From the NCBI RefSeq assembly GCF_003382275.1, contig NZ_QTJX01000002.1, positions 558,001 to 622,000 of the forward strand: 64,000 bases of DNA, given 5' to 3'. The notes under the pieces were generated by a model. It was not told where the DNA came from. It did no database searches and saw only the letters and a list, made by a program, of their open reading frames with translations. The DNA comes from Flagellimonas nanhaiensis (GTDB taxonomy: Bacteria > Bacteroidota > Bacteroidia > Flavobacteriales > Flavobacteriaceae). Numbering within the stretch: position 1 is the stretch's first letter; every line of letters begins with the position of its first letter. Below are positions 1 through 8,438 of this stretch, one piece after another. The translations under genes were made by a program, and so were the position numbers.

Positions 1-2
1 AG

Positions 3-902
3 GAAATCTATCAAGAAAGAAAAATGTTGGGAAAACTTGTTTTTCCACAGATACTAAAGGCCATTGACCATGATATGGCAAAGACGGTCTTCTCGTACAT
101 ACCCAACACAGCGGAAACATCATTCTTTGGTCTGGTCAAGGAGGCTCAAAATTATCTGAACCGAAGAAAGGAAGAACAGATTCTTGCATTGGGACCCAAT
201 ACAACACGTGAAGAATTGCATAAAATCCTGGATGTACGTCCTAGAATAGAAAAAGTGGCCATCAAGGATGCGAAACTCAGAACCTTTATTACCCAGGACA
301 GTAGTAGGGATGACCTAGTTACCCACGTTTATGATGTCTCCTACGGGTCGGTGAATAAAAATGATAACCTTGTAATTATTGACGACAGTATTGTACGAGG
401 TACTACATTGAAACGTAGTATTCTCAAAATTTTGGACCGCCTCTCGCCAAAGAAAATCATTGTGGTTTCCTCTGCCCCCCAAATACGATATCCTGATTGT
501 TATGGGATAGACATGGCCAAATTGGAAGACTTTGCTGCGTTTAGGGCAGCAAAAGCACTCCATGAAGATCATGGAACCACGCATGTCATCAAGGAAATCT
601 ACGAGAAATGCATAGCCCAGACAGCGAATAAGGACAAGGATGTTGTAAACTATGTAAAGGAATTCTACGCGCCATTTACGGCAGATCAAATTTCCAAAAA
701 GATAGCTGAGATATTGAGTCCTCCAGGAATCAATGCGGAGGTTGATATAATCTATCAGAGTATCGAGGGGCTTCACCAGGCCTGTCCCCAAAACCTTGGG
801 GATTGGTATTTTACCGGAGATTACCCCACACCAGGAGGGAATCGGGTTGTCAATCGGGCCTTCATAAACTTCTACGAAGGCAAAAACCAAAGGGCGTACT
901 AA
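3..902 (+). CDS. purF: Amidophosphoribosyltransferase, C-terminal half (5' end outside window)
   Basis: Glutamine PRPP amidotransferase makes phosphoribosylamine, the first committed step of purine synthesis in the cytoplasm. The frame is open to the left edge, so only about 300 codons are visible; the ATG at 24 is internal. The phosphoribosyltransferase domain is clear: the PRPP loop VIIDDSIVRGTT lies around codon 125 of the visible part, preceded by a YIPNTAE segment. The N-terminal Ntn glutaminase domain must lie upstream. The length visible fits the second half of the longer (about 630-residue) PurF found in Bacteroidota. The family assignment is firm; nothing about its promoter can be seen. 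No strong terminator follows directly; the first good hairpin downstream belongs to the repeated element at 1008. Confidence 0.93.
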   Translation, partial: EIYQERKMLGKLVFPQILKAIDHDMAKTVFSYIPNTAETSFFGLVKEAQNYLNRRKEEQILALGPNTTREELHKILDVRPRIEKVAIKDAKLRTFITQDSSRDDLVTHVYDVSYGSVNKNDNLVIIDDSIVRGTTLKRSILKILDRLSPKKIIVVSSAPQIRYPDCYGIDMAKLEDFAAFRAAKALHEDHGTTHVIKEIYEKCIAQTANKDKDVVNYVKEFYAPFTADQISKKIAEILSPPGINAEVDIIYQSIEGLHQACPQNLGDWYFTGDYPTPGGNRVVNRAFINFYEGKNQRAY

Positions 903-1007
903 TTTACATTTCTATAATCTTAAGTTAACACATGCATTTCGTCGATGATATGTGCAGATTACCGTGTTTTTGCGTGGCAGGTGAATGTCAAACTTACTTT
1001 AGTATTG

Positions 1008-1080
1008 CCATAGCATAAGTAGGTTAAGTTCATGGTAAGATTTGGGGCAAAAAAGGTGGAAGCTATTCCACCTTTTTTAT
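1008..1080 (+). ncRNA. Tandem small-RNA candidate, copy 1 (conserved 40-nt core plus terminator)
   Basis: The core at 1008-1047 begins CCATAGCATAAGTAGG and ends ATGGTAAGATTTGGGG. It recurs almost unchanged at 1227 and 1419. It is followed at once by a perfect 13-bp hairpin (1049-1061 with 1066-1078, loop GCTA) ending in six T, an intrinsic terminator. The hairpin sequence differs between the copies while its position and form are kept, which argues for an RNA product. A TAGTATTG just before the core is one base from the Bacteroidota -7 box. Inside the core CCAT can pair with ATGG. Upstream, 903-999 shows no gene. The RNA reading is inference; the repeat and hairpin are seen directly. Confidence 0.6.
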
Positions 1081-1226
1081 TTTAAGCTATTTCGTGTCTT
1101 CCTTTCCGTAATCCTTTTCCTTAACATTAGTACTCACAAACGGCAATCATGGCAATTCATCCAAATTAAAAGGGTTTCATCTAAAAAGCTTTTTCAAAGG
1201 CACCCCCTTGGCGTACATTTGGAGGA

Positions 1227-1296
1227 CCATAGCATAAGTAGGTTAAGTTCATGGTAAGATTTGGGGAAAGAAGGCGGACAGTGTCCGCCTTCTTTA
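1227..1296 (+). ncRNA. Tandem small-RNA candidate, copy 2
   Basis: The 40-nt core (1227-1266) is identical to copy 1 over its full length. The hairpin that follows has an unrelated stem: 1267-1279 pairs with 1283-1295 (13 bp, GC-rich centre, loop AGT), and the 3' arm ends in CTTCTTT. A perfect Bacteroidota -7 match, TACATTTG, lies at 1214-1221, a few bases ahead of the core; I see no clear TTG partner about 19 nt before it. The 146 nt between the copy 1 hairpin and this site are not repeated. The likely product is an RNA of about 70-75 nt. Confidence 0.6.
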
Positions 1297-1418
1297 TGTT
1301 TGAATCCCAAGTATTTAAGTGAATTTGTGAGATAAATCTTCTTTTCATCTCGCTTTCAAATCCAAAAAAAAATTCAAAACCTTTTGTTATTTCTCACAAT
1401 ACCAGTATTTTAGTCTCG

Positions 1419-1490
1419 CCATAGCATAAGTAGGTTAAGTTTATGGTAAGATTTGGGACGAAAAGGGCGGGGGCTTCCTCGCCCTTTTCT
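1419..1490 (+). ncRNA. Tandem small-RNA candidate, copy 3
   Basis: The core (1419-1457) differs from the other copies by one C-to-T change and by GGGA instead of GGGG at its end. The terminator has a third, unrelated stem: AAAAGGGCG at 1461-1469 pairs with 1480-1488, extended inward by a G-T and two G-C pairs, followed by CTATTG. Homology with copy 1 extends a few bases upstream (TTTAGT..T..GCC), so the conserved block may be nearer 50 nt. Copies start 219 and 192 nt apart. Confidence 0.6.
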
Positions 1491-1515
1491 ATTGTACCCT
1501 TTTTGAAAAAGAGAA

Positions 1516-1532
1516 GGGCGCCATTGGCGCCC
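1516..1532 (-). terminator. Probable terminator of the lipoprotein gene
   Basis: GGGCGCC and GGCGCCC form a 7-bp all-GC stem with loop ATT. Read on the minus strand it lies about 30 nt beyond the stop codon of the lipoprotein gene and is followed by TTCTCTTTTTC. Opposite strands converge here with the small-RNA array. Confidence 0.6.
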
Positions 1533-1561
1533 CCACAATAATCCTAAACCCTAAAAAAAAA

Positions 1562-3112
1562 TTATTTTACGAAAATGGATAGTCCTAACGATTCACCTGT
1601 TCCATCTATATCCATATCTAGAACTTGAACAATTTCTCCGCTGTCCTTATTGATCTTCCATACTTTTGCTACTATCATATCAAGACCAAAATCAATTTCC
1701 ACTCCTGTAACAAAAACATCATCCCCAAAAACCTGAATTGACACAAACCTTGTAATGGATTCTTCGTTTAGGGTAACCCATTCTACACCATTTTTCCAAA
1801 TCATGCCCTCTACTCCTTGATGACCTGCCACATAGATATCCCCATTATCCACTGCTACTGATCGAGCCTCTGAATCATCCGCTCCATTGCCCAGAACTAC
1901 ACTTTCCCCTTCACCACCGGTCCAATATTTTGCTACGTCCACTCCATCGGCATTTTCTTCATATCCCACGACCAGATATCCTCCATTGCCATCAGGTTTT
2001 ATAGAAAATGCATCGGCATAGTATTCGCCACTGTTCAGCAAAACTGGTGTTTCACCTCCATCCCAGACCATTACATGTCTAGTAGGCCCATCGCCCATTC
2101 CCAATATATAAGTTCCTGTTTCATCAACAAACATATCAGCACCTCTTGTATTGGTATGCATTCCAGAAGTCAAATTGACAGGAGAACCATTTTTCCATGC
2201 AATGCCTATTTCATTTTCTTTAAACTCCTCTACAATACTACCAACAACCCAAACGTCCTGCCCATCAATATACACAGCATTTCCTCTACCATATCTTATA
2301 GGAACGTTGTTTAAAACCTCCTTTGTCCCATTTTTCCAGAGCCTAGGTTGCGAATCACCCTCAACATATTCGTGCCCTGTGGCAAATATGTCCTCTCCAT
2401 TGCCCACAATAGAGCTTACCCCGGCATCCCCCGCTCCATTCAAAAGATATAATATGTTTCCATTTTTCCAGACTGTGGCAAAGTTATCGCCTTGCCTAAT
2501 TATTTCTCCTCCAACATATATGTCCGGGTTAACGGTTACTGTAATTTTAGCTGTAAGCTCTCCAATGGTAGCGGTAACCTCTATCGTGCCCACATCTACA
2601 GCAGTTATGGTTCCCTCACTATCGACCGTGGCTATGTTTGCATCACTGGTTTCCCATTCTGCCGTCTCTTCAAAGTCATCAATATTGTTTATGAGTATTG
2701 TTTCCGTGTCCTCGCGAAAAAGGACCAAACTGGTCTTGTTCAGTTCAATAGCGGAAGGCCCCTCTTTGGTGACCACAAAATCCGAAGCACTGGTAGCGGT
2801 CTTGTCACCCACCTTTACCGTGATCTTGCCCGTGGTGGCTCCATCGGGAACGGTGACCACCAACCGTGTGGTGCTCGCGGTTTGGATCGTGGCCGCCTGT
2901 CCGTTGAACTTGACCGTGTTGTCCCCTTTGGCGTCTCCAAAGTTCATTCCGTCCAAAACCACGGTGGTGCCCACCGGCCCAGTGTTTGGTTCTACCTTCT
3001 CTATTATTGGGACTTTGGTCTCTGGGGTTTGGGAATCATCGTCCTTTCCGCAGGAAAGGAACAGCAATGTCATTGACAATATCACCACCACCAAATATGC
3101 AATTTTTTTCAT
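1562..3112 (-). CDS. IPT/TIG and Big2 domain lipoprotein with repeated C-terminal region
   Basis: A 516-residue predicted lipoprotein: a hydrophobic signal ends in LSC at residues 20-22, followed by GKDDD, an acidic stretch typical of surface-exposed lipoproteins in Bacteroidota. Residues about 34-114 form an IPT/TIG immunoglobulin-like domain (VEPNTGPVGTTVVLDGMNFG). Residues about 118-195 form a bacterial Ig-like Big2 domain (ATVDSEGTITAVDVGTIEVTA). The rest, 197-516, has repeats of the type VWKNG, IYVAGH and DDVFVTG, resembling beta-propeller blades. No catalytic motif is seen, so the role is unknown; binding at the cell surface is a guess. The 5' third of the coding sequence is much richer in G+C than the remainder (39 of 60 bases at 2821-2880 against 21 of 60 at 2101-2160), suggesting the domains have different histories. 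Confidence 0.8.
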   Translation of the reverse strand: MKKIAYLVVVILSMTLLFLSCGKDDDSQTPETKVPIIEKVEPNTGPVGTTVVLDGMNFGDAKGDNTVKFNGQAATIQTASTTRLVVTVPDGATTGKITVKVGDKTATSASDFVVTKEGPSAIELNKTSLVLFREDTETILINNIDDFEETAEWETSDANIATVDSEGTITAVDVGTIEVTATIGELTAKITVTVNPDIYVGGEIIRQGDNFATVWKNGNILYLLNGAGDAGVSSIVGNGEDIFATGHEYVEGDSQPRLWKNGTKEVLNNVPIRYGRGNAVYIDGQDVWVVGSIVEEFKENEIGIAWKNGSPVNLTSGMHTNTRGADMFVDETGTYILGMGDGPTRHVMVWDGGETPVLLNSGEYYADAFSIKPDGNGGYLVVGYEENADGVDVAKYWTGGEGESVVLGNGADDSEARSVAVDNGDIYVAGHQGVEGMIWKNGVEWVTLNEESITRFVSIQVFGDDVFVTGVEIDFGLDMIVAKVWKINKDSGEIVQVLDMDIDGTGESLGLSIFVK

Positions 3113-3222
3113 GGTTTAAACTTTTATGGTTTAGACCTTAAAGGAAAAACAAGGACGGCAATTAGGGAGAGGGGAATTTATGGATGCCCCTTTTCAATTG
3201 ACGGATGGAAAAATTGAGACAT

Positions 3223-3253
3223 AAAAAAGCCGGGGCAATCCCCGGCCTTTTTT
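3223..3253 (-). terminator. Terminator downstream of superoxide dismutase
   Basis: An A-run, GCCGGGG, loop CAAT, CCCCGGCC and a T-run form a strong hairpin. On the minus strand it follows the superoxide dismutase stop by about 20 nt. The A/T runs on both sides would let it work in either direction. Confidence 0.85.
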
Positions 3254-3273
3254 GATACTAAGATTGTTGTGGT

Positions 3274-3882
3274 TTACTTATTCGCCATATAATCTTCTGA
3301 AACTTTGTCCCAGTTGATCACATTATAGAATGCCGAAATATAATCTGGTCTTCTGTTCTGATAATTTAGGTAGTATGCATGCTCCCATACATCCAAACCT
3401 AAAATAGGGTATCCCCCACAACCTACTCCTGGCATAATGGGATTATCCTGATTTGGAGTGGAGCAAATCTCAACCTTACCTCCTTTTTGTACACACAGCC
3501 AAGCCCATCCAGAGCCAAATCTAGTAGCCGCAGCTGCGCTGAATTTCTCCTTGAATCCATCAAATGATCCAAAGGCTTCATCAATGGCTGCAGCTAAATC
3601 TCCGCTTGGGGTTCCACCGCCATTCGGGGACATTGCTTCCCAGAACAGGCAGTGGTTGTAAAAACCTCCTCCATTGTTTCGTACCGCTCCATTGGACATG
3701 TCCAGGTTAGACAAAATGTCCATTATATCCTTTCCTTCCAAATCGGTTCCCGCTATAGCACCATTTAATTTTGTAGTGTATCCATTGTGGTGCTTAGTAT
3801 GGTGGATTTCCATGGTTCTTGCATCTATATGTGGCTCCAAGGCATCATATGCATAGGGTAATTTTGGTAATTCAAAAGCCAT
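3274..3882 (-). CDS. sodA: Superoxide dismutase, Mn-type or Mn/Fe family
   Basis: Converts superoxide to oxygen and hydrogen peroxide; no signal peptide, so cytoplasmic. At 202 residues it is full length. The metal ligands are in place: His27, His77, Asp164 and His168 (the last two in DVWEHAYY). Two features favour manganese or mixed metal use rather than strict iron: the GGGFYNH segment before His77, and a Gln in the second-sphere position of Mn enzymes (NQDNP, Gln145). Iron enzymes carry the Gln in the NH-preceding segment instead. It stands alone, with its own terminator and about 110 nt separating it from the divergent helicase gene. The symbol is assigned on these residues; metal preference cannot be settled from sequence alone. 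Confidence 0.93.
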   Translation of the reverse strand: MAFELPKLPYAYDALEPHIDARTMEIHHTKHHNGYTTKLNGAIAGTDLEGKDIMDILSNLDMSNGAVRNNGGGFYNHCLFWEAMSPNGGGTPSGDLAAAIDEAFGSFDGFKEKFSAAAATRFGSGWAWLCVQKGGKVEICSTPNQDNPIMPGVGCGGYPILGLDVWEHAYYLNYQNRRPDYISAFYNVINWDKVSEDYMANK

Positions 3883-3993
3883 AATCGTATTGTTTTTAAG
3901 TTATTAATGACGATTGTAAAAATACGGCTTTATCGTTTATATTTTGTGTTGTTGTCATTAAGTTAAAGTTGGTAATCCGTAATTTGCGTAAAA

Positions 3994-6900
3994 ATGGTTT
4001 TGGAGGATTCCTATTTTAGAATATATAGCGCTTCGGCAGGTTCGGGCAAAACCTATGCCCTTACCAAGGAGTATCTCAAACTCCTATTGTCCAGTAGTTC
4101 TCCGCTGAAATTCAGACAGATCTTGGCCATCACTTTTACCAACAAGGCGGTAAATGAAATGAAAGGCCGAATTCTGGAAAATCTCTACGCTTTTGGGAAA
4201 GACCAAACTCCAAAGAAACAACTTTCCTTGTTCCAAGAGCTCTGCCAAGAGCTTTCTTTGGACCCTACTGAGCTTCGTAAAAAATCCAATGCCATACTCA
4301 AGCGGATATTGCACAATTATTCCTTTTTTGAGATTTCCACTATTGATAAATTCAACCATAAGATCATCAAGACTTTTGCCAGAGATCTTCAGATATCCCA
4401 AAATTTTGAAGTGGAGCTGGACACAGAACTTCTATTGGAGGAAGCGGTTGGAAGGTTGTTGGAACGTGCTGGAAGTGACAAAGAACTTACGGAGGTGCTA
4501 ATAGCCTTTTCTCTTGAAAAGATAGATGACGATAAAAGCTGGAACATTGCTTTTGACCTTGTGGAAATTGGGAAGCTGCTCTTCCAGGAGAACCACACTG
4601 GCCACATTGAGCCACTACGCACAAAATCCATCAAGGACTTAACACAGATAAAACAGAACATTGCCCTTAAAATCCTTTCCAAAGAAAAAACGATTGTAGC
4701 ATCTGCCGAAAATGTGCTCTTGGAATTAGAAAAAAGTGGTTTTGAGTTTTCTGATTTCCCTCGACAAACACTTCCCAATCACTTTAAGAAAATTGCCGGA
4801 GGTGAATTCAACCCAAAAAATCTCTACAACAACAAACTGGAACAAAATCTGGTCGAGGGCAAAATTCTAAAAGCGAATGATAGTAGAGATGTTTCAAAAC
4901 TGTCAACAGCATTGTTGGAAGCGTTTTTAAGAATCAAAAAACATATCTATGCCCGAAGTTATTTGAAGAATATTTATGGAAATATTGTTCCATTGACCGT
5001 GCTGGCTGAGATTGCCAAGGAAATCAAGAATATTGAAATCGACAGGGACATAGTCCCTATAAGTTCCCTAAACACCATCTTGTCCAAAGAGATCAAGGAC
5101 CAACCGGTTCCTTTTATTTATGAACGAATGGGGGAAAAATACCGTCATTATTTTATTGACGAGTTTCAGGACACCTCACAGACCCAATGGGAAAATTTGA
5201 TTCCACTTATTGGTAATGCCCTCGAAAGTGAAAGCCAAAATAATGAACGGGGGTCCCTCTTTTTAGTGGGTGATGTAAAACAGGCCATCTATAGATGGCG
5301 AGGTGGAAGGGCAGAACAGTTTCTGGATCTTATAAACAAAAAAGAGCTTCCTTTTGTAGTTCCTCCAAACATCCACTCATTGGACACCAACTGGAGGAGC
5401 CACGACCAGATTGTAACCTTCAACAATTCCTTTTTTGCCAATGTTGCCCCCGTTCTGCAGAACGAAGATTACCAGCAATTGTTCTTGAAAGACTCTTACC
5501 AAAAAACCAACAAGAGGCCTGGTGGTTATGTACAATTGACCTTTTTGGATAGCGATATTTTGGACAAAGAAGAAGTCCATTGCGGTCATGTCCTCGATAC
5601 TATACAATCTCTTATCTCCAAAAAATTCAAGTATTCCGATATCTGTGTTTTGGTAAGAGACAATAATAAAGGAATGGCACTGGCCCATTTTCTGGCTAAA
5701 AACAACATACCTATTATTTCGTCGGATGCGCTTTTGCTTCAAAACAATCAAAAAGTAGCTTTTTTGATTGCGCTGTTAAAGGTGGTTGAAAATGCAAAGG
5801 ACAAACAAGCGGCCTACGAGGTCTTACTATTTCTGTCCGGCGAAGAAAACAAAAAACACGAATTTATTTCGCAACATCTTGATTCCATCCAGGAATTTCT
5901 GCATAGAGCCTATGGTTTTAACCTGATGAATTTAAAAGGACAGCCGGTATCCTCAATTTTGGAAGCGGCCATCATCCTTTTTGAGCTTGCCCAAGATGCC
6001 CCGGCCCACCTTACCTTTTTAATGGATGAAGTACTGAATGTTGAAAAGAGTGAAGGGCCAAGCATTCATTCGTTTTTGAAATATTGGGAAATCAAAAAAA
6101 CCTCGCTTTCCGTTGCGTCCCCAGATAATCTGAATGCGGTAAAAATAATGACCATTCACAAAGCAAAGGGGCTCGAATTTCCCTTTGTCATATTTCCTTT
6201 TGCCAATTCGTTGTTGGATGACAAGCGAAAGAAAAAGAAATCATGGGTCCCGGCCCCACAAAGTGAAGAATCCTTCGGTTTGGATCAATTTCTCGTCAAT
6301 ACAAATAAGGAAATGCTAGAGTATTCCGAATCAACATCCATATTATATAAGGATGAAGAGGAAAAATCGGTGCTCGATGCCCTAAATGTTTTGTACGTGG
6401 CACTTACCCGCGCAGTTTTGGGGCTTTATGTGATTACTGAAAGAGGAAAAGAATTGGCTGCCGTGGCCCAAGCATCTTCCTATTCTGATTTGTTCCAGTT
6501 TTATGCTCAGAGCCAAAACCTGGCCCAAAATGAAATAGGTGCCTATTCCATAGGCTCCATACCCGAACTAGAAGATTCCGAGGATGAAATGCCGATTGCA
6601 AAGAACCCAATTTCGTATATAACCCGACCAAAACAGGACCACGGCTTTAACATTTCCACTTCTTCCATTCGTCTTTGGGACGATGAAAGAAGAGCCGCTA
6701 TAGATATGGGCAACTTGGTTCATTTTGCCTTGAGTAAGATCAAGACGGCCAAAGACATCCAAGAAGTGATGAGCAATCTCTTGGTGTCCGGGCACGCTCA
6801 AAAAGAGGTTTTGGATAAAATCCAACAAAAGATTCTTGATGTGGTGAATCACCCAGACCTCATAAAATATTTTGGAGAAGATCTGGAAATCATGAACGAG

Positions 6901-7119
6901 CAAGAAATTTTAACTGCAAATGGATTGGCCTTGCGCCCGGATAGAATTATGATTTCAGGAAACGAAGCCTCAGTTATTGATTATAAAACTGGGAGTCCTT
7001 CTCCATCCCATAAGGCACAAATCCTTCATTATGCTGAAATTCTAAAACAGATGAATTTTAAAATCAAAGATTCCATTATTGTTTATATTGATCAAAAAAT
7101 TAATCCCGTTTTCGTTTAA
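3994..7119 (+). CDS. addA: AddA-like UvrD/PcrA superfamily helicase with C-terminal nuclease
   Basis: A 1041-residue double-strand-break end-processing helicase-nuclease subunit. Superfamily 1A motifs run in order: Walker A ASAGSGKT at 13-20, TFTNKAVNEM motif Ia, FIDEFQDTS motif II near 390, LVGDVKQAIYRWRGG motif III, TIHKAKGLEFP motif V and YVALTRA motif VI. The C-terminus has a RecB-type PD-(D/E)xK nuclease: GNLVHFAL, then RPDRI and VIDYKTG near 986-1000. No RecC- or RecD-like gene is nearby, but an AddB-like nuclease follows two genes downstream, which points to AddAB rather than RecBCD. It is followed after 12 nt by kbl, so the two are probably cotranscribed. A loose -7-like TAATTTGC lies just before the ATG. 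Confidence 0.85.
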   Translation: MVLEDSYFRIYSASAGSGKTYALTKEYLKLLLSSSSPLKFRQILAITFTNKAVNEMKGRILENLYAFGKDQTPKKQLSLFQELCQELSLDPTELRKKSNAILKRILHNYSFFEISTIDKFNHKIIKTFARDLQISQNFEVELDTELLLEEAVGRLLERAGSDKELTEVLIAFSLEKIDDDKSWNIAFDLVEIGKLLFQENHTGHIEPLRTKSIKDLTQIKQNIALKILSKEKTIVASAENVLLELEKSGFEFSDFPRQTLPNHFKKIAGGEFNPKNLYNNKLEQNLVEGKILKANDSRDVSKLSTALLEAFLRIKKHIYARSYLKNIYGNIVPLTVLAEIAKEIKNIEIDRDIVPISSLNTILSKEIKDQPVPFIYERMGEKYRHYFIDEFQDTSQTQWENLIPLIGNALESESQNNERGSLFLVGDVKQAIYRWRGGRAEQFLDLINKKELPFVVPPNIHSLDTNWRSHDQIVTFNNSFFANVAPVLQNEDYQQLFLKDSYQKTNKRPGGYVQLTFLDSDILDKEEVHCGHVLDTIQSLISKKFKYSDICVLVRDNNKGMALAHFLAKNNIPIISSDALLLQNNQKVAFLIALLKVVENAKDKQAAYEVLLFLSGEENKKHEFISQHLDSIQEFLHRAYGFNLMNLKGQPVSSILEAAIILFELAQDAPAHLTFLMDEVLNVEKSEGPSIHSFLKYWEIKKTSLSVASPDNLNAVKIMTIHKAKGLEFPFVIFPFANSLLDDKRKKKKSWVPAPQSEESFGLDQFLVNTNKEMLEYSESTSILYKDEEEKSVLDALNVLYVALTRAVLGLYVITERGKELAAVAQASSYSDLFQFYAQSQNLAQNEIGAYSIGSIPELEDSEDEMPIAKNPISYITRPKQDHGFNISTSSIRLWDDERRAAIDMGNLVHFALSKIKTAKDIQEVMSNLLVSGHAQKEVLDKIQQKILDVVNHPDLIKYFGEDLEIMNEQEILTANGLALRPDRIMISGNEASVIDYKTGSPSPSHKAQILHYAEILKQMNFKIKDSIIVYIDQKINPVFV

Positions 7120-7131
7120 ACTAAAAATACT

Positions 7132-8325
7132 ATGTACGGTAAAATAAAAGAACACCTGAGCAAGGAGCTGGAAACCATTAAAGAAGCCGGTCTTTTTAAA
7201 AAGGAACGTATTATTACCTCTCCACAGGGTGCAGTCATAAAAATCTCAACTGGGCAGGAAGTCATTAACTTTTGTGCAAACAATTACTTGGGACTTTCGT
7301 CGCATCCAGATGTAATACAAGCTGCAAAGGATGCTATGGACACCCATGGATTTGGAATGTCCTCGGTACGATTTATTTGTGGAACCCAAGACATCCATAA
7401 AGAGCTGGAAGAAAAAATCGCAAGTTTCTACGGTACAGAGGATACCATATTATATGCAGCCGCTTTTGATGCCAATGGAGGCGTCTTTGAACCGTTGCTT
7501 ACCGCAGAAGATGCCATAATTTCTGATTCACTAAACCATGCCTCCATTATAGACGGAGTGCGTTTATGCAAGGCAAAGAGATATCGTTATGCCAATAATG
7601 ATATGGGTGATTTGGAAAAACAGTTGAAACAAAGTGTTGAAGATGGTTCTCGATTCAAAATCATTGTAACTGATGGAGTCTTTTCCATGGACGGTCTGGT
7701 TGCACCTTTAGATAAAATCTGCGATTTGGCGGATAAGTATGATGCCCTAGTTATGATTGATGAGTGCCATGCTGCAGGATTTATTGGGGAAACCGGTAGG
7801 GGAACCTTGGAAGAAAAAGGCGTGATGGACCGAATAGATATCATTACCGGAACCTTGGGAAAAGCCTTGGGTGGAGCCATGGGAGGCTATACCACAGGAA
7901 AAAAGGAAATCATAGAAATGCTCAGACAACGGTCCAGGCCATATCTCTTCTCCAATTCCCTGGCTCCTGCAATTGTTGGGGCATCCATTAAGGTTTTTGA
8001 TATGTTGAAAAAAGACACTTCCCTACGGGATAAGCTTCAAGAAAATACAGAATACTTCAAAAAGGGTATGAAAAACGCTGGTTTCGATATTATAGATGGT
8101 GATTCCGCAATTGTACCCGTGATGTTGTACGATGCCAAACTGTCCCAAAATATGGCAGATATGCTCTTGGAAGAAGGAATCTATGTCATTGGCTTCTTCT
8201 ATCCGGTGGTCCCAAAGGGAAAAGCCCGGATTCGTGTGCAATTATCCGCTGCCCATGAAAAACATCATTTGGACCATGCGATAAATGCATTTATTAAGGT
8301 AGGAAAAGCACTAAAAATCGTTTAA
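7132..8325 (+). CDS. kbl: Glycine C-acetyltransferase (2-amino-3-ketobutyrate CoA ligase)
   Basis: A PLP enzyme of the alpha-oxoamine synthase family. It cleaves 2-amino-3-ketobutyrate with CoA to glycine and acetyl-CoA, the second step of threonine breakdown. The length of 397 matches the family. PLP-binding residues are visible: Asp210 and His213 in MIDECHAAG, and the Schiff-base Lys244 in [10 protein letters not shown], at the same number as in the E. coli enzyme. Related enzymes (AONS/BioF, SPT) share the fold, but the N-terminal region and [17 protein letters not shown] are Kbl-like. Threonine dehydrogenase is not in the window. It lies 12 nt after addA with no promoter between. Confidence 0.93.
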   Translation: MYGKIKEHLSKELETIKEAGLFKKERIITSPQGAVIKISTGQEVINFCANNYLGLSSHPDVIQAAKDAMDTHGFGMSSVRFICGTQDIHKELEEKIASFYGTEDTILYAAAFDANGGVFEPLLTAEDAIISDSLNHASIIDGVRLCKAKRYRYANNDMGDLEKQLKQSVEDGSRFKIIVTDGVFSMDGLVAPLDKICDLADKYDALVMIDECHAAGFIGETGRGTLEEKGVMDRIDIITGTLGKALGGAMGGYTTGKKEIIEMLRQRSRPYLFSNSLAPAIVGASIKVFDMLKKDTSLRDKLQENTEYFKKGMKNAGFDIIDGDSAIVPVMLYDAKLSQNMADMLLEEGIYVIGFFYPVVPKGKARIRVQLSAAHEKHHLDHAINAFIKVGKALKIV

Positions 8326-8373
8326 ATGCGCAAAAAGTTCTATGTAATGCGTTAAAAAAAAAGAAAAATTGAT

Positions 8374-8404
8374 TTTGTTAATAGTTCTTAACAACTTACA
8401 TTTG
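8374..8404 (+). promoter_or_regulatory. Bacteroidota-type promoter of the OmpA gene
   Basis: TTTG at 8374-8377, then 19 nt, then a perfect -7 box TACATTTG at 8397-8404, 34 nt before the ATG. Both boxes and the spacing match the flavobacterial consensus; this is the best promoter in the window. Confidence 0.85.
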
Positions 8405-8438
8405 CAGCTGATAAACACTTAAACTTAAAATTTTGAGC

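Noticed and set aside
315-890. Open frame of 191 codons opposite purF
   Set aside because: Antisense to a well-conserved phosphoribosyltransferase domain; no recognisable protein features.
1042-1257. Open frame of 71 codons across the repeated elements
   Set aside because: It runs through the copy 1 terminator hairpin and the core of copy 2, and the protein has no plausible features.
2151-3119. Open frame of 322 codons on the plus strand opposite the lipoprotein gene
   Set aside because: It has no domain or signal, its composition mirrors the real gene on the other strand, and the minus-strand product has clear IPT and Big2 domains.
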